A stretch of 64,000 bases of DNA from Nitrosospira sp. GTDB lineage: Bacteria > Pseudomonadota > Gammaproteobacteria > Burkholderiales > Nitrosomonadaceae. The notes beneath the pieces were generated by a model that did not search any database, was not told the DNA's origin, and worked only from the letters and a program-made list of their open reading frames with translations. Location of the stretch: contig JACCWK010000051.1 in assembly GCA_013697655.1 (NCBI GenBank), positions 1 through 64,000 of the forward strand. The letters run 5' to 3'. The position numbers and the translations under genes are program-made. Within the stretch, counting starts at the first letter, position 1; the number at the start of each line of letters is the position of its first letter. Shown one piece after another: positions 22,079 through 31,972 of this stretch.

Positions 22079-23203
22079 TTATCGCTCGACTTTGACAGGA
22101 ATACCGCCAATTGTTTTTCGGGATTTCAGTTCCTCGGTTACCCATTTAGGCGTAGGCTCAGCCACCATTGCGCCTGTCGTCCTCGGACCTCTCATAGAAG
22201 CTAGTAATGCCTTCAATGGATGCTGCAACGTATCTTCAACCGCTGTTGCTTCATAACCACAATGGGCCATGCATTGGGCACATTTAGGATTACTGCTGTT
22301 ACCGTATTTTTCCCAAGGCGTATCATCCAGCAACTCCTGAAAAGTTGCTGCATAACCTTCATCCGTCAATAAATAGCAGGGCTTTTGCCAGCCAAATATG
22401 TTACGAGTTGGATTACCCCATGGAGTGCACTCATAATCCTGGTTACCCGCCAGAAAATCAAGATAGAGCTTGGAATGATTCAATTTCCAGTTGCGCGTCT
22501 TGCCGATTTCAAAAATACCCCGAAATAGTTTCTTGGTATCTTGCCCCTTAATAAAGACATCCTGCTTGGGAGCGCGTTCATAGCTGAATCCCGGCGCAAT
22601 GGTCGCACCCTCAATACCCAACTCCATGGCGTAATCCAGAAACTCAGCAACATCGTCCGGAGTCTCACCCTGAAATAGGGTACAGTTTACGGTGACTCTA
22701 AATCCTTTCGCCACGCACAATTTTATTGCCTCAACAGCCCGGTCAAAAACACCGTCCTGACAAACTGAGGCATCGTGCCTTTCTTTCATGCCATCCAGGT
22801 GAATGGAAAAAGTCAAAAAAGGAGAGGGCGTATAATCGTTAATCTTCTTTTTCAGCAAAAGCGCATTCGTACACAGATAAACGTACTTCTTCCGGGCCAC
22901 GATCCCGGCAATGATTTGTGGCATTTCTTTATGTATCAGCGGTTCGCCGCCGGGAATCGATACCATGGGTGCATCGCATTCATCCACGGCCTGCATGCAT
23001 TGTTCAAATGTAAGGCGCTGGTCAAGAACGTCGTCGGGATAATCAATTTTGCCGCAACCCGCACAGGCTAAATTACAACGAAATAAAGGCTCAAGCATTA
23101 AAACTAAAGGATATTTTTTTACTCCTTTCAATTTCTGCTTGAGCAGATAGCTGCCTACAGCTACCTGTTGACGCAAAGGAACTCCCATGAGCGAATCCTC
23201 CAA
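22079..23203 (-). CDS. hpnH: Radical SAM adenosyl-hopene transferase HpnH
   Basis: LMLEPLFRCNLACAGCGKIDYP radical SAM cluster motif; SIPGGEPLIH; C-terminal cysteines; hopanoid neighbourhood. Confidence 0.95.
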   Translation of the reverse strand: MEDSLMGVPLRQQVAVGSYLLKQKLKGVKKYPLVLMLEPLFRCNLACAGCGKIDYPDDVLDQRLTFEQCMQAVDECDAPMVSIPGGEPLIHKEMPQIIAGIVARKKYVYLCTNALLLKKKINDYTPSPFLTFSIHLDGMKERHDASVCQDGVFDRAVEAIKLCVAKGFRVTVNCTLFQGETPDDVAEFLDYAMELGIEGATIAPGFSYERAPKQDVFIKGQDTKKLFRGIFEIGKTRNWKLNHSKLYLDFLAGNQDYECTPWGNPTRNIFGWQKPCYLLTDEGYAATFQELLDDTPWEKYGNSSNPKCAQCMAHCGYEATAVEDTLQHPLKALLASMRGPRTTGAMVAEPTPKWVTEELKSRKTIGGIPVKVER

Positions 23204-23487
23204 AAAACTTCAATAAACTGATTGAGAGCCACGCACGAATAATCGCACTGTTTTTTTCTATATATTTTGAAACTACAAAACTTCCTCCGTCGCAATATCA
23301 GTTTTTATGTTATTCCCCTCATTTTTTTTCTTCTTATTGAGACGTTTTTATTGCGCCAGTATATTAGCACGTATATTTTATAAACTAAACACACAGCCTC
23401 TTCAGGGTTAAGAAACGCGCCATGATTCAGCCTTAGTGCGACTCCCCCGGAGATAAAAAACCCTCTGTACCTTCATCATAAATTCGA

Positions 23488-23520
23488 GCAAAAAAAAGGG
23501 CGCCAAAGCGCCCCTTTTCT
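23488..23520 (-). terminator. Rho-independent terminator of the porin gene
   Basis: Minus strand: AGAAAAGGGGCGCTTTGGCGCCCTTTTTTTG, GC stem plus T-tract, 15 nt past the porin stop. Confidence 0.88.
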
Positions 23521-23534
23521 AACTGACTTGACTC

Positions 23535-24791
23535 TTAGAAATTGTGACGAACACCAACCGTATAGGTAGCACGATTGCCAGTGGCATAAACTGGAGCGAG
23601 AGTATCGAGGTTTTGGCCATTATTAACACCACCACTCGGATTAGTCACATATACATGCTGATAGCCACCGAAGATGCTGGTGCGCTTGCTCAAACTGTGG
23701 ATCGCGCCCACCGTAAAGCTGTCGGCTTTGCGTGCTCCTGCCGCCGCATCGAGACCACCTGCATGAGCTTTGGTCATCCCGCCTTGGGCCACCAGGGTGG
23801 TGTTACCCAACCTGTATTGGCCACTCGCGAACCAGATGTTACCATCACCGCCAGCATTCATCGCGGAATTACATTGTCCTGAACCGCTTCCAGGGGCGTC
23901 AAGCGGATTCGCTGTAAGAGAAGCGGCGCTGCTACAAGTTGAAGAGCCAATAGCATTGTTGATGTTCTCATATTGACCGCTGAGCTTGAAATTCTCGATG
24001 GACCAGGAAGCACCGACCCGCCATACCTCTTCAGTTTTCAGACCGAGGGCTTTTTGTGTCTGGTTGGCGTTGTCCCTGGAGTAACCACCGAATACATCAA
24101 ATCCCATACCCATGAAATCTGCATGGTATTTGGCAGCAGCCTGGCCGTCAAACTCGCCATTTCTACCCCCGGTATTGCCATTGATACCCAAGCCGCCGGG
24201 TGCAAAACCAGCTAGGCTTCCTTGTTGAAGCGGATTTAGCGAATTCGCATCGCCCGGCATAAGCAAAGCGGCGAAGGAGAACCCTTCTATGGTTGCGGAA
24301 TCAAAGCGAATAGCACTGTTGACGAAGGTGTTTGCACCCGAACCCAGGCCATTGGCACCCGCGGACATGGTGCCGCCCGAACCGCCAGCTTGCAGGGTGG
24401 TATAAGCAAATGGATCAATCGTCATGCCGCCAGCGAAGTCCTTGAAAGGAGATTGAACACGGCCAAATTTAACATCGCCCCAGTTATTGCTGGAAAGACC
24501 GACCCACTGCTCACGAGGAGTGGTAGCCGAACCCGAGCCAGCATTCAAGCCCTGTTCCAGACGGGCATTTGCCTTCAGGCCATTGCCGAGATCCTCGGTA
24601 ATATGCAGGCCCCAACGTGACGAACGGGAATTGTCCTGCAGCGCTCCTTGGCTGGGCGTACCGGAAAAATCGACAAGACTGTATTCAGCTTGCACCCGAC
24701 CAAAGATTGTGACGTTCGTCCCCTGCGCGGATGCAACCACCGGGGCTGCGAGTGCCCCGGCAACAGCCAGTGCAATCAGTTTCTTTTTCAT
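23535..24791 (-). CDS. Gram-negative general porin
   Basis: MKKKLIALAVAGALAAPVVASAQGTNVTIFGRVQAEYSLVD; C-terminal ...YTVGVRHNF. Confidence 0.93.
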   Translation of the reverse strand: MKKKLIALAVAGALAAPVVASAQGTNVTIFGRVQAEYSLVDFSGTPSQGALQDNSRSSRWGLHITEDLGNGLKANARLEQGLNAGSGSATTPREQWVGLSSNNWGDVKFGRVQSPFKDFAGGMTIDPFAYTTLQAGGSGGTMSAGANGLGSGANTFVNSAIRFDSATIEGFSFAALLMPGDANSLNPLQQGSLAGFAPGGLGINGNTGGRNGEFDGQAAAKYHADFMGMGFDVFGGYSRDNANQTQKALGLKTEEVWRVGASWSIENFKLSGQYENINNAIGSSTCSSAASLTANPLDAPGSGSGQCNSAMNAGGDGNIWFASGQYRLGNTTLVAQGGMTKAHAGGLDAAAGARKADSFTVGAIHSLSKRTSIFGGYQHVYVTNPSGGVNNGQNLDTLAPVYATGNRATYTVGVRHNF

Positions 24792-24961
24792 GTGGAAAAT
24801 CTCCTTTAAAGTTGAAACGGTTGGGCCAACTCACCGACCCTATTTCGGTGGAGTGCGTCCCGCTGCTTGGACTTCTCAAATGAGAAGGTTGAGAGATTGT
24901 GCCTAACGCAGCCACGTCTAGCAAGAGAATCAAACGACTTTCGGGATATCGAAGAGGCTTG

Positions 24962-25000
24962 TGTTGCTTTTTTGCAACAAATCGTTTAAACGACGATTTG
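24962..25000 (-). terminator. Tandem hairpins downstream of trpC; candidate terminator
   Basis: Stem CAAATCGT/ACGATTTG (24978-24985/24993-25000) next to stem TGTTGC/GCAACA around a 6-T loop (24962-24979). Confidence 0.4.
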
Positions 25001-25032
25001 CCGCAGCCGCTAATCCTGATATACATGGGCAA

Positions 25033-25872
25033 TCATAAAGTTTCCTGTCCGAATAATCGCGCCAGTTCCTGCCCCGGATTGCCGGCGCGCATGAAAGCCT
25101 CGCCCACGAGGAACGCGTTAACATGATGGTCGCGCATGAGCGCGACATCGGCTAGCGAAAGGATTCCGCTTTCGGCAACCACGGCCCGTTGGGACGGTAT
25201 GCGGCCAAGCAGGTGCAGCGTGGTGTCCAGAGACGTTTCAAAAGTGCGCAGGTTGCGGTTATTGATGCCAATCAGCGGAGTACTCAGCTGCAATGCGAGA
25301 TCCAGTTCCGCTCCGTCGTGGACTTCAACCAGCACCGCCATGCCCAGCGTCTGGGCAAGCAATTCGAGTTTGATCATTCGGGCAACCGCTTCCTTCTCTC
25401 GCTCCTTAGCCAGAGTGGAAGACATGCAAAACGCCGCAACAATTAGCAGGATGCAATCCGCCCCCATAACGCGCGCTTCAACTACCTGGTATTCGTCCAG
25501 GATGAAATCTTTACGCAGCACTGGCAGATCACACGCGGCTCTGGCTTGCATGAGGTCCCCCTCGCTGCCACAAAAAAAATGCGCGTCAGTGAGCACCGAC
25601 AGGCAAGCCGCACCATGCAGCGCATAGCTGGCGGCAATAGCAGCGGGGTTGAAGGGCTCACGCAATATGCCCCTGCTGGGACTGGCTTTCTTGATTTCTG
25701 CAATGACTGCAGGCAATCCAGCAGCCATTTTTTTGCGAATTGCGCCAACGAAATCCCGGGGTGGCGCGGAAGCGTCCGCTTTTCGACGCATCGCATGCGG
25801 CGATTTAACGGCTTTCGCCGCGGCAATTTCTTGTACCTTGACGGCCAGAATCTTTTGCAAAATATCAGACAT
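25033..25872 (-). CDS. trpC: Indole-3-glycerol phosphate synthase
   Basis: [50 protein letters not shown]. Confidence 0.97.
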   Translation of the reverse strand: MSDILQKILAVKVQEIAAAKAVKSPHAMRRKADASAPPRDFVGAIRKKMAAGLPAVIAEIKKASPSRGILREPFNPAAIAASYALHGAACLSVLTDAHFFCGSEGDLMQARAACDLPVLRKDFILDEYQVVEARVMGADCILLIVAAFCMSSTLAKEREKEAVARMIKLELLAQTLGMAVLVEVHDGAELDLALQLSTPLIGINNRNLRTFETSLDTTLHLLGRIPSQRAVVAESGILSLADVALMRDHHVNAFLVGEAFMRAGNPGQELARLFGQETL

Positions 25873-25875
25873 TGG

Positions 25876-26919
25876 TTAGACCAGAGAAGATCTATCCCGA
25901 TTTGAGAATTCGATCAGTTCCCGCAACTTTTCCCTGGCCGCGCCGTTTTCTATAGAGGCGCGAGCTTTTTTCACACCTTGCTCCAGCGATGCAGCCATGC
26001 CTGCAACATAGATCGCTGCCGCCGCGTTAAGCAACACTACATCAAGTGCCGGCCCAGGCTGATTATCCAGCACTGACATCAGTAACTTTCTGGATTGGGC
26101 GCTGTCTTGCACCTGTATGGTTTCGATTGCAGCGGTCTTCATGCCGAAATCTTCCGGTTTTATGATATATTCTTTCACCTCGCCGTGCCTGAGTTCGCCT
26201 ATATGGGTTTCACCCGCTATGGTAATCTCATCCAGGCCGCTTTCGCCGTTTCTACCATGGACTACCATCACGTGCCGGCTACCCAGGCGCTGCAGTACAC
26301 GGGTCAGGATACCAACGAGATCAGGGTGAAACACTCCTAACAGCTGGTTTTTCGCCCCGGCGGGATTGGTCAGCGGCCCGAGAATATTAAACAGGGTACG
26401 CACACCGAGTTCGCGCCGTACAGGTGCAGCATGTTTCATGGCGCTGTGAAAATTGGGAGCAAACATGAAACCAAGACCGATTTCTCTTATGTCGTCTGCT
26501 ATTTCCCGAGGCGTTTGATTTAGGTTGACACCGAGAGCCTCAAGCACATCCGCACTCCCTGACTTACTGGATACCGAGCGCCCGCCGTGCTTGGCGACTC
26601 GCGCCCCAGCGGCGGCGGCGACAAAAGCTGCGGTGGTGGAAATATTAAAGGTATGCGCAGCATCTCCGCCAGTCCCGCATGTATCTACCAGATGCTGGTC
26701 ATCCCCGACATCCACTCGAATAGCGAATTCGCGCATTACCTGAGCCGCCGCCGTGATTTCGCCGATGGTTTCCTTCTTCACGCGCAGACCAGTGATGATG
26801 GCGGCGATCAGCACCGGTGACAGCTCCCCGCGCATGATCTGACGCATGAGCGACAGCATTTCGTCGTGGAAGATTTCTCGGTGCTCGATAATACGCGTCA
26901 GCGCTTCCTGCGGTTTCAT
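25876..26919 (-). CDS. trpD: Anthranilate phosphoribosyltransferase
   Basis: [54 protein letters not shown]. Confidence 0.97.
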   Translation of the reverse strand: MKPQEALTRIIEHREIFHDEMLSLMRQIMRGELSPVLIAAIITGLRVKKETIGEITAAAQVMREFAIRVDVGDDQHLVDTCGTGGDAAHTFNISTTAAFVAAAAGARVAKHGGRSVSSKSGSADVLEALGVNLNQTPREIADDIREIGLGFMFAPNFHSAMKHAAPVRRELGVRTLFNILGPLTNPAGAKNQLLGVFHPDLVGILTRVLQRLGSRHVMVVHGRNGESGLDEITIAGETHIGELRHGEVKEYIIKPEDFGMKTAAIETIQVQDSAQSRKLLMSVLDNQPGPALDVVLLNAAAAIYVAGMAASLEQGVKKARASIENGAAREKLRELIEFSNRDRSSLV

Positions 26920-26962
26920 GACAATTCCTTTTTATGACGCGCACCGATATTACATAAGCTTT

Positions 26963-27526
26963 TCACTGATTCAGAAAATTTTTCAGCAATTTGTATCCGT
27001 GCTCGGTCAGAATGGATTCAGGATGAAACTGCAGACCCTCGACCGCCAGAGTTTTATGGCGAACACCCATGATTTCGCCATCTTCCGTCCAGGCAGTGAT
27101 TTCCAGGCAATCCGGAAGGCTTTCACGCTCAATGACGAGGGAGTGATAACGTATCGCCGTAAACGGATTGGGCAGGCCTCGAAACATACCCTCACCTTTG
27201 TGGAAAATGGGTGAAGTTTTGCCATGCATAAGTTGCCTGGCGTGAACGATTTTACCGCCAAAAGCCTGACCTATGCTTTGGTGGCCGAGACATACGCCCA
27301 GTATGGGGGTCTGTCCGCTGTAGCGTCCGATCAATGGTACCGATATCCCCGCCTTACTAGGGGTGCAGGGGCCAGGTGAAATTACAATTCGTGCTGGCTT
27401 CAGCCGCGAAATTTCGTCCTGCGTAATTTCGTCGTTGCGAAATACGGTGACTTCCTCACCCAACTCCCCAAAGTATTGCACCAGGTTATAGGTGAAGGAA
27501 TCGTAGTTATCGATCATCAACAGCAT
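26963..27526 (-). CDS. trpG: Anthranilate synthase component II (glutamine amidotransferase)
   Basis: [54 protein letters not shown]. Confidence 0.96.
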   Translation of the reverse strand: MLLMIDNYDSFTYNLVQYFGELGEEVTVFRNDEITQDEISRLKPARIVISPGPCTPSKAGISVPLIGRYSGQTPILGVCLGHQSIGQAFGGKIVHARQLMHGKTSPIFHKGEGMFRGLPNPFTAIRYHSLVIERESLPDCLEITAWTEDGEIMGVRHKTLAVEGLQFHPESILTEHGYKLLKNFLNQ

Positions 27527-27792
27527 GTTATGGATTTACTTCGAGCGCACCTTTGGATACTTGCTTTTTATACCCGTCATTTTTACCCGGATTTTACGAG
27601 CGGGATGACAGCGGAATGGCTGATTATCTCTTCTCGGAATCAGGTGAGCAAGGGAAATAAAGAATTACAAAAACGCAGCAGCGTATCTCCCTAAAGTTAA
27701 GGGAGTGATCCGATCATTATGCGGAATAAAATCTATTTTTATATCGCGCCATCCCGAGACCTACCTCTTTCGTGAGGAAGGATCAGATGCGA

Positions 27793-28188
27793 TTACTTGA
27801 TCCGCTTGACAACCGCGAGGAGTTCTCTATCATCCATCAGCGCTAATACCTGGATACCGGCGCGCAGCAAGTAACTCTTTTTTACTTCCCTGCCGTTCTC
27901 GATGCAGCGTTTTTTAAGTGTAGCAATCTCCTGATGTTCGCTTTCAGGAATCGAATAACTGTCGCGCATCAGTTTACTTTTCTTCGGCTTCGCGGCCTTT
28001 GCAGTCTTATCCGCTTTTTTCCCCGTCTTTTCCTGGCTCGCCTGTTTTTCCGGTTTTTCCTCCCGGATACTCTCACTGATCTTGACCGACGCCGGGGATT
28101 TGCGAGTCTTCGCAGTGGGAACTTTTTTCTCTTCTTTTGCCGCGTTGGTGCTCGTTTTCACGGGCTTCTTGCCTGATGTTGCAACCAT
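27793..28188 (-). CDS. Histone H1-like Lys/Ala-rich protein with a conserved-looking C-terminal domain
   Basis: First ~75 aa Lys/Ala/Ser/Thr-rich, then SYSIPESEHQEIATLKKRCIENGREVKKSYLLRAGIQVLALMDDRELLAVVKRIK. Confidence 0.7.
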   Translation of the reverse strand: MVATSGKKPVKTSTNAAKEEKKVPTAKTRKSPASVKISESIREEKPEKQASQEKTGKKADKTAKAAKPKKSKLMRDSYSIPESEHQEIATLKKRCIENGREVKKSYLLRAGIQVLALMDDRELLAVVKRIK

Positions 28189-28423
28189 GGCTTTTTCTCC
28201 TTAATCAATCGGACGTCTAAAAACAGTATAGGACACTTACAGCGCAATTCAATGTGGTTCCGCCAAAAACAGATTTCTGTCTAAAGCAACCATTATGCAC
28301 CCAGCATTTGGAAACCGGATTTGCATTTACTTGCGCGCTATCGTCGCGCCACTTAAGCAGGAGCCCAGGTTGGATTACGCCCAGGGAGAGGAAAAGAGTC
28401 CAGGGTTCTCGTTCCCGAACAAT

Positions 28424-29077
28424 TTAATTAATCGAATGTTCCAGGCGCTGGCCTTCCAGTTTATCGCGATAGGTCTCAAGCAGGTTTTCCATTTCGACAC
28501 GCTTCATCCGCGTAAAAGGCTCCGCCTCCAGAATGGCATTCACGGCGCCTTTGCTGCTATACCAATCGACCAGTTCCCGGCCTATCCGGTAAAGCTCGCC
28601 GTTATTGACTTCGCAAAGCTTCCTTTGCTCACTGTGCTTCGCAAGAGCAACGGTCGCATTCTTCAGGTCCTGTTCCAGCTGTTTGCGTTGACCGGACAAC
28701 TCTTCGTTTCGTTTAGCTGCTTCGTCGAGCCGGGTACGCAACTCGGTTTTGTCGTTGTTTGCGGTCTCGATATCCTTCTCTAACCGGGAAGCTTTGGCTG
28801 CAATACCTGCGGCAGATCTTTTGTGCGATTCGGTTTCGTCATGGGTTTTTTTCAGCGTGACTTCCAGTGCTGCTTTCTCCTGGTCCACCGCCGACTTCTG
28901 CTGCTGAATCTCGGTCAATTGCTGTTGCATGCGCCGCAGCGCCTGCCGCTCTTTTTTTTGATCCTTGTTGCTGGCGGCACTCGTGGCCATGGCGCCGTGT
29001 GCCCAGAGGCCGGCCAGAAGTACCACAGCCATTCCTTGACACAATGATCGCTGAATCATTTTCTTCCGGCTGTTCAT
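28424..29077 (-). CDS. Exported coiled-coil protein downstream of the porin/TonB module
   Basis: Hydrophobic N-terminal segment then long heptad-rich coiled coil; same strand as the porin/tonB/exbD/exbB genes. Confidence 0.65.
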   Translation of the reverse strand: MNSRKKMIQRSLCQGMAVVLLAGLWAHGAMATSAASNKDQKKERQALRRMQQQLTEIQQQKSAVDQEKAALEVTLKKTHDETESHKRSAAGIAAKASRLEKDIETANNDKTELRTRLDEAAKRNEELSGQRKQLEQDLKNATVALAKHSEQRKLCEVNNGELYRIGRELVDWYSSKGAVNAILEAEPFTRMKRVEMENLLETYRDKLEGQRLEHSIN

Positions 29078-29160
29078 GCGGGGAGTACACCGATCGTCAA
29101 TGAAAATCCTTTATCTGATTGGCCCCAAGCAACCAGCGGCTACAGTCCGAGCGGAGAACG

Positions 29161-30891
29161 TTAGAATCGGGCATTCAAGTCCAGATTAATGGAATCTATG
29201 CCCAGGGGCAAACCGCTGATTTGATCGTATGACATATAACGAAGGCCGAACCAGGTGTTACGGGCTACGCCGTATAAGCCCTGGATGGTGTAACCCTTGT
29301 GGTTGGTGCCACCCATGAGGTAGTTGGAGTCCGTAAAGGCATCCAGCATCGAATCCCGTTCCGAGCGCCGATAAAACCCGAAAACCTGCCACTGGTGCCG
29401 CTCAGCAATTATCGGATAACCCACGGTAAGACGGACCTGATAAGCCTCGGTTTGTGGTGCGATATTCTGCCCGGTGCGAACGAAAATTTTATGCTGGTCG
29501 TAACCCACGTTGCGCACATAGTCCACAGTGCCAATGACATGGATAGGCTTGAACCTGGAATAGTCGGTAACCACGGTCAGGTTGGCAAGCCGGTAATCCG
29601 CCGCCAAAGCCCAAAGATTGGTGGTGGGGTCACCATCGTTGTCAATATTAAACAGACTGTTGCCTTTTTGTCGTGACAGTGTAGCGCTCTGATTGAACAG
29701 GGTGTCCCCAAAGTTCGGGTTGCGGACGCCGGCGATATTGCGGTAGTCAAAATAGGCGGCTCCCACCCTGATCTTGGTGTCGGTGTTCTGGGGAGCCCAC
29801 TCCAACCCTGCCTGAGCCCCGAAGAACCATTTATCCTTGGCCTTGACGGTCTCGCTCTGGTTGATTTGCTGCAATGGAAATACCCCGGCGTTGAGGAACG
29901 GCTTGACGGTCCTGTTTTCTTTAATCCAAGGGTTAAGATTGATGGCCATGCCCTCAAAATTCAAGTCAACGTCCCATAACAGATCGGTATGGTTGACTCC
30001 AGCCGTGGGCACGGTGTGTGGCCCCGACCTGAGAACCCCCGTGTAAATGTTCCCGACAGTGCCCACGAAAAAAGGATTGGGGAAACGCCCTACGCTCACA
30101 GTGACGGAATCCTGGGGAGTAAGCCTGAGGAAAACCTGATCCAGCACGAAAGCAAATTTACTGTTAAAGGTTCCAAATGTCTGCAGGGTGGACGTCGGCG
30201 ATCCTATGGATATCGGGGGGGGACCCAACACATCTCCGGTAACCACCGGATCGTTGACATTTCCCGTGGTTAAGCGCAGTCCAAGATCCACGCCTTTGGT
30301 GATGTTGGCATTGATGCCGAGACGCATGCGCACCCGTTCCCGATGAAGACTGTCATCGGTGGTATTGTTGATATTCTGGCCGATTGCTTGAAAATTGGCT
30401 GCGGGAGCGTTAGTGTCAGCGTAAAAATCGGCTTGTTCGCGCATCCGTATATCCCCCTCCATCGTAAAGCGGTTAGCCCACTCGGGAACGGCATTCACGT
30501 CGCCCCAGCGTTCCTGTTTCGCTTGGCCCACCACATCCTCGCGCAATTGGTCGCGAATTTCCTTCTTGATATGCTCGGGAACGTATGTGACCCGGACCTC
30601 GTTTTTTTTTAGCTCACCGGGATCGGGCTGCGTAGTTTTTTCCGTGGCCTGCTGCTGGGAAGCTTTCGCCTTCTGCTCAGCCTTCTTGATCATTTCATCG
30701 GCTACTTCCTGCTTGATCACACCTTGCTCAACCAGCAAACGGATCAGGTTTAATGTTGTTTCATACAGAACTTCGACCTTCTCGCGTTCATCGGTCCTGG
30801 CTTGCACGCTACCACCAACCATCGCCAACGCAATAGCGACGAGTATCAAACAAATATTCATTATGATTCGGTTTCTCGGATAATCAGGCAC
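29161..30891 (-). CDS. Putative beta-barrel porin with N-terminal coiled coil
   Basis: Signal peptide; VLYETTLNLIRLLVEQGVIKQEVADEMIKKAEQKA; alternating beta-strand pattern to C-terminal SINLDLNARF; overlaps tonB by 8 nt. Confidence 0.75.
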   Translation of the reverse strand: MPDYPRNRIIMNICLILVAIALAMVGGSVQARTDEREKVEVLYETTLNLIRLLVEQGVIKQEVADEMIKKAEQKAKASQQQATEKTTQPDPGELKKNEVRVTYVPEHIKKEIRDQLREDVVGQAKQERWGDVNAVPEWANRFTMEGDIRMREQADFYADTNAPAANFQAIGQNINNTTDDSLHRERVRMRLGINANITKGVDLGLRLTTGNVNDPVVTGDVLGPPPISIGSPTSTLQTFGTFNSKFAFVLDQVFLRLTPQDSVTVSVGRFPNPFFVGTVGNIYTGVLRSGPHTVPTAGVNHTDLLWDVDLNFEGMAINLNPWIKENRTVKPFLNAGVFPLQQINQSETVKAKDKWFFGAQAGLEWAPQNTDTKIRVGAAYFDYRNIAGVRNPNFGDTLFNQSATLSRQKGNSLFNIDNDGDPTTNLWALAADYRLANLTVVTDYSRFKPIHVIGTVDYVRNVGYDQHKIFVRTGQNIAPQTEAYQVRLTVGYPIIAERHQWQVFGFYRRSERDSMLDAFTDSNYLMGGTNHKGYTIQGLYGVARNTWFGLRYMSYDQISGLPLGIDSINLDLNARF

Positions 30892-31552
30892 GTGAGGTCA
30901 CGCGTATTTTCAGTGGTTGTGGCATGTCTGCGGGTGGACCTTCTCGTAAGGCCCGCAGGCTTTCCAGCACGTCTTTAAGCAAATCATCAACTTTTGAATC
31001 ACCCGTCTTGTCGACCAATGCAATGCGCGATACCTTTCCATTAGCATCAATCCAAACCTTCACTATCACCTTGTAGGTCTTGTCCTTAAGTGCTTTCTCG
31101 CGCGACAGGGCGTCCTGAAAAGCGGAATTCACCGCGTCATTTACAATGGCGTCATACCAGGCCCAGGGATTCCCTCTGGAGCCGCCGATCAGATCTGTCC
31201 CACCTTTCTTTCCCACGAGCCCAAAACCATCGCCACTTCCGGTTCCTTCGGCATCAATACCCAGATCCGGCCCTGGGGGCGGCTCATCGGCCTGGTCCAT
31301 AGGCTCGGGCTCAGGCTCGGACAGCTTTATTTCTTCCTTTACTACCGGTTCCGGCGGCTTCTCTGGTGGCGGAGGAGGAGGAGGTGGCGGTTTAATCAAA
31401 GTAATTTGCTGAAGCGACTGCTTTTTGGGCGGCGTTTTGTCGCCGAGAAAATCTTTCAGCCATAACCCCAGCATGATCGCGGCAATCGCACAAAGCGCTA
31501 CACCCCCCCAGCGCATCCAGGCTGACTTCTGCTCGTCCGCCGGGTCTTCCAT
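30884..31552 (-). CDS. TonB-like energy transducer
   Basis: One N-terminal TM, poly-Pro PPPPPPPPEKPPEPVVKEE linker, C-terminal TonB-like KVIVKVWIDANGKVSRIALVDKTGD. Confidence 0.83.
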   Translation of the reverse strand: MEDPADEQKSAWMRWGGVALCAIAAIMLGLWLKDFLGDKTPPKKQSLQQITLIKPPPPPPPPPEKPPEPVVKEEIKLSEPEPEPMDQADEPPPGPDLGIDAEGTGSGDGFGLVGKKGGTDLIGGSRGNPWAWYDAIVNDAVNSAFQDALSREKALKDKTYKVIVKVWIDANGKVSRIALVDKTGDSKVDDLLKDVLESLRALREGPPADMPQPLKIRVTSRA

Positions 31553-31556
31553 GGCA

Positions 31557-31961
31557 TTACTTCACCAGGCGCTGGGTCACCAGGCCCAATTGTGTGATAT
31601 CCAATTGACCCAACAGCTCAAGCACCTCCATCACCTTGCCGTATTGCACTACCGTGTCCCCCTTGACTACGACTGGCAGCTCTGGATTAGCCGCCTTTAA
31701 TTGACCCAGACGGGTTTTCAACTCGTCCAGGGTTACTGGATACGCATCCAGAAAGATTTGCCCACTTTCGTTGATGGTAATGGCTTTCGTCTGCGGTTTC
31801 GCCAGGCTGGGGGTATTGCTGGCCTTGGGCAAATTGACTTTTATACCCTGTACTGATGCCGTCGTCATAATAATGAAAATTACCAGCAATACGTAGGCGA
31901 GATCCAGCATGGGCACTACATTGATCTCGTCGTAAAGCTCGTTGTCTTCCTGAACTTTCAT
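31557..31961 (-). CDS. ExbD/TolR-family biopolymer transport protein
   Basis: YDEINVVPMLDLAYVLLVIFIIMTTASVQGIKVNLPKA. Confidence 0.92.
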   Translation of the reverse strand: MKVQEDNELYDEINVVPMLDLAYVLLVIFIIMTTASVQGIKVNLPKASNTPSLAKPQTKAITINESGQIFLDAYPVTLDELKTRLGQLKAANPELPVVVKGDTVVQYGKVMEVLELLGQLDITQLGLVTQRLVK

Positions 31962-31972
31962 GTCACTCTCTG

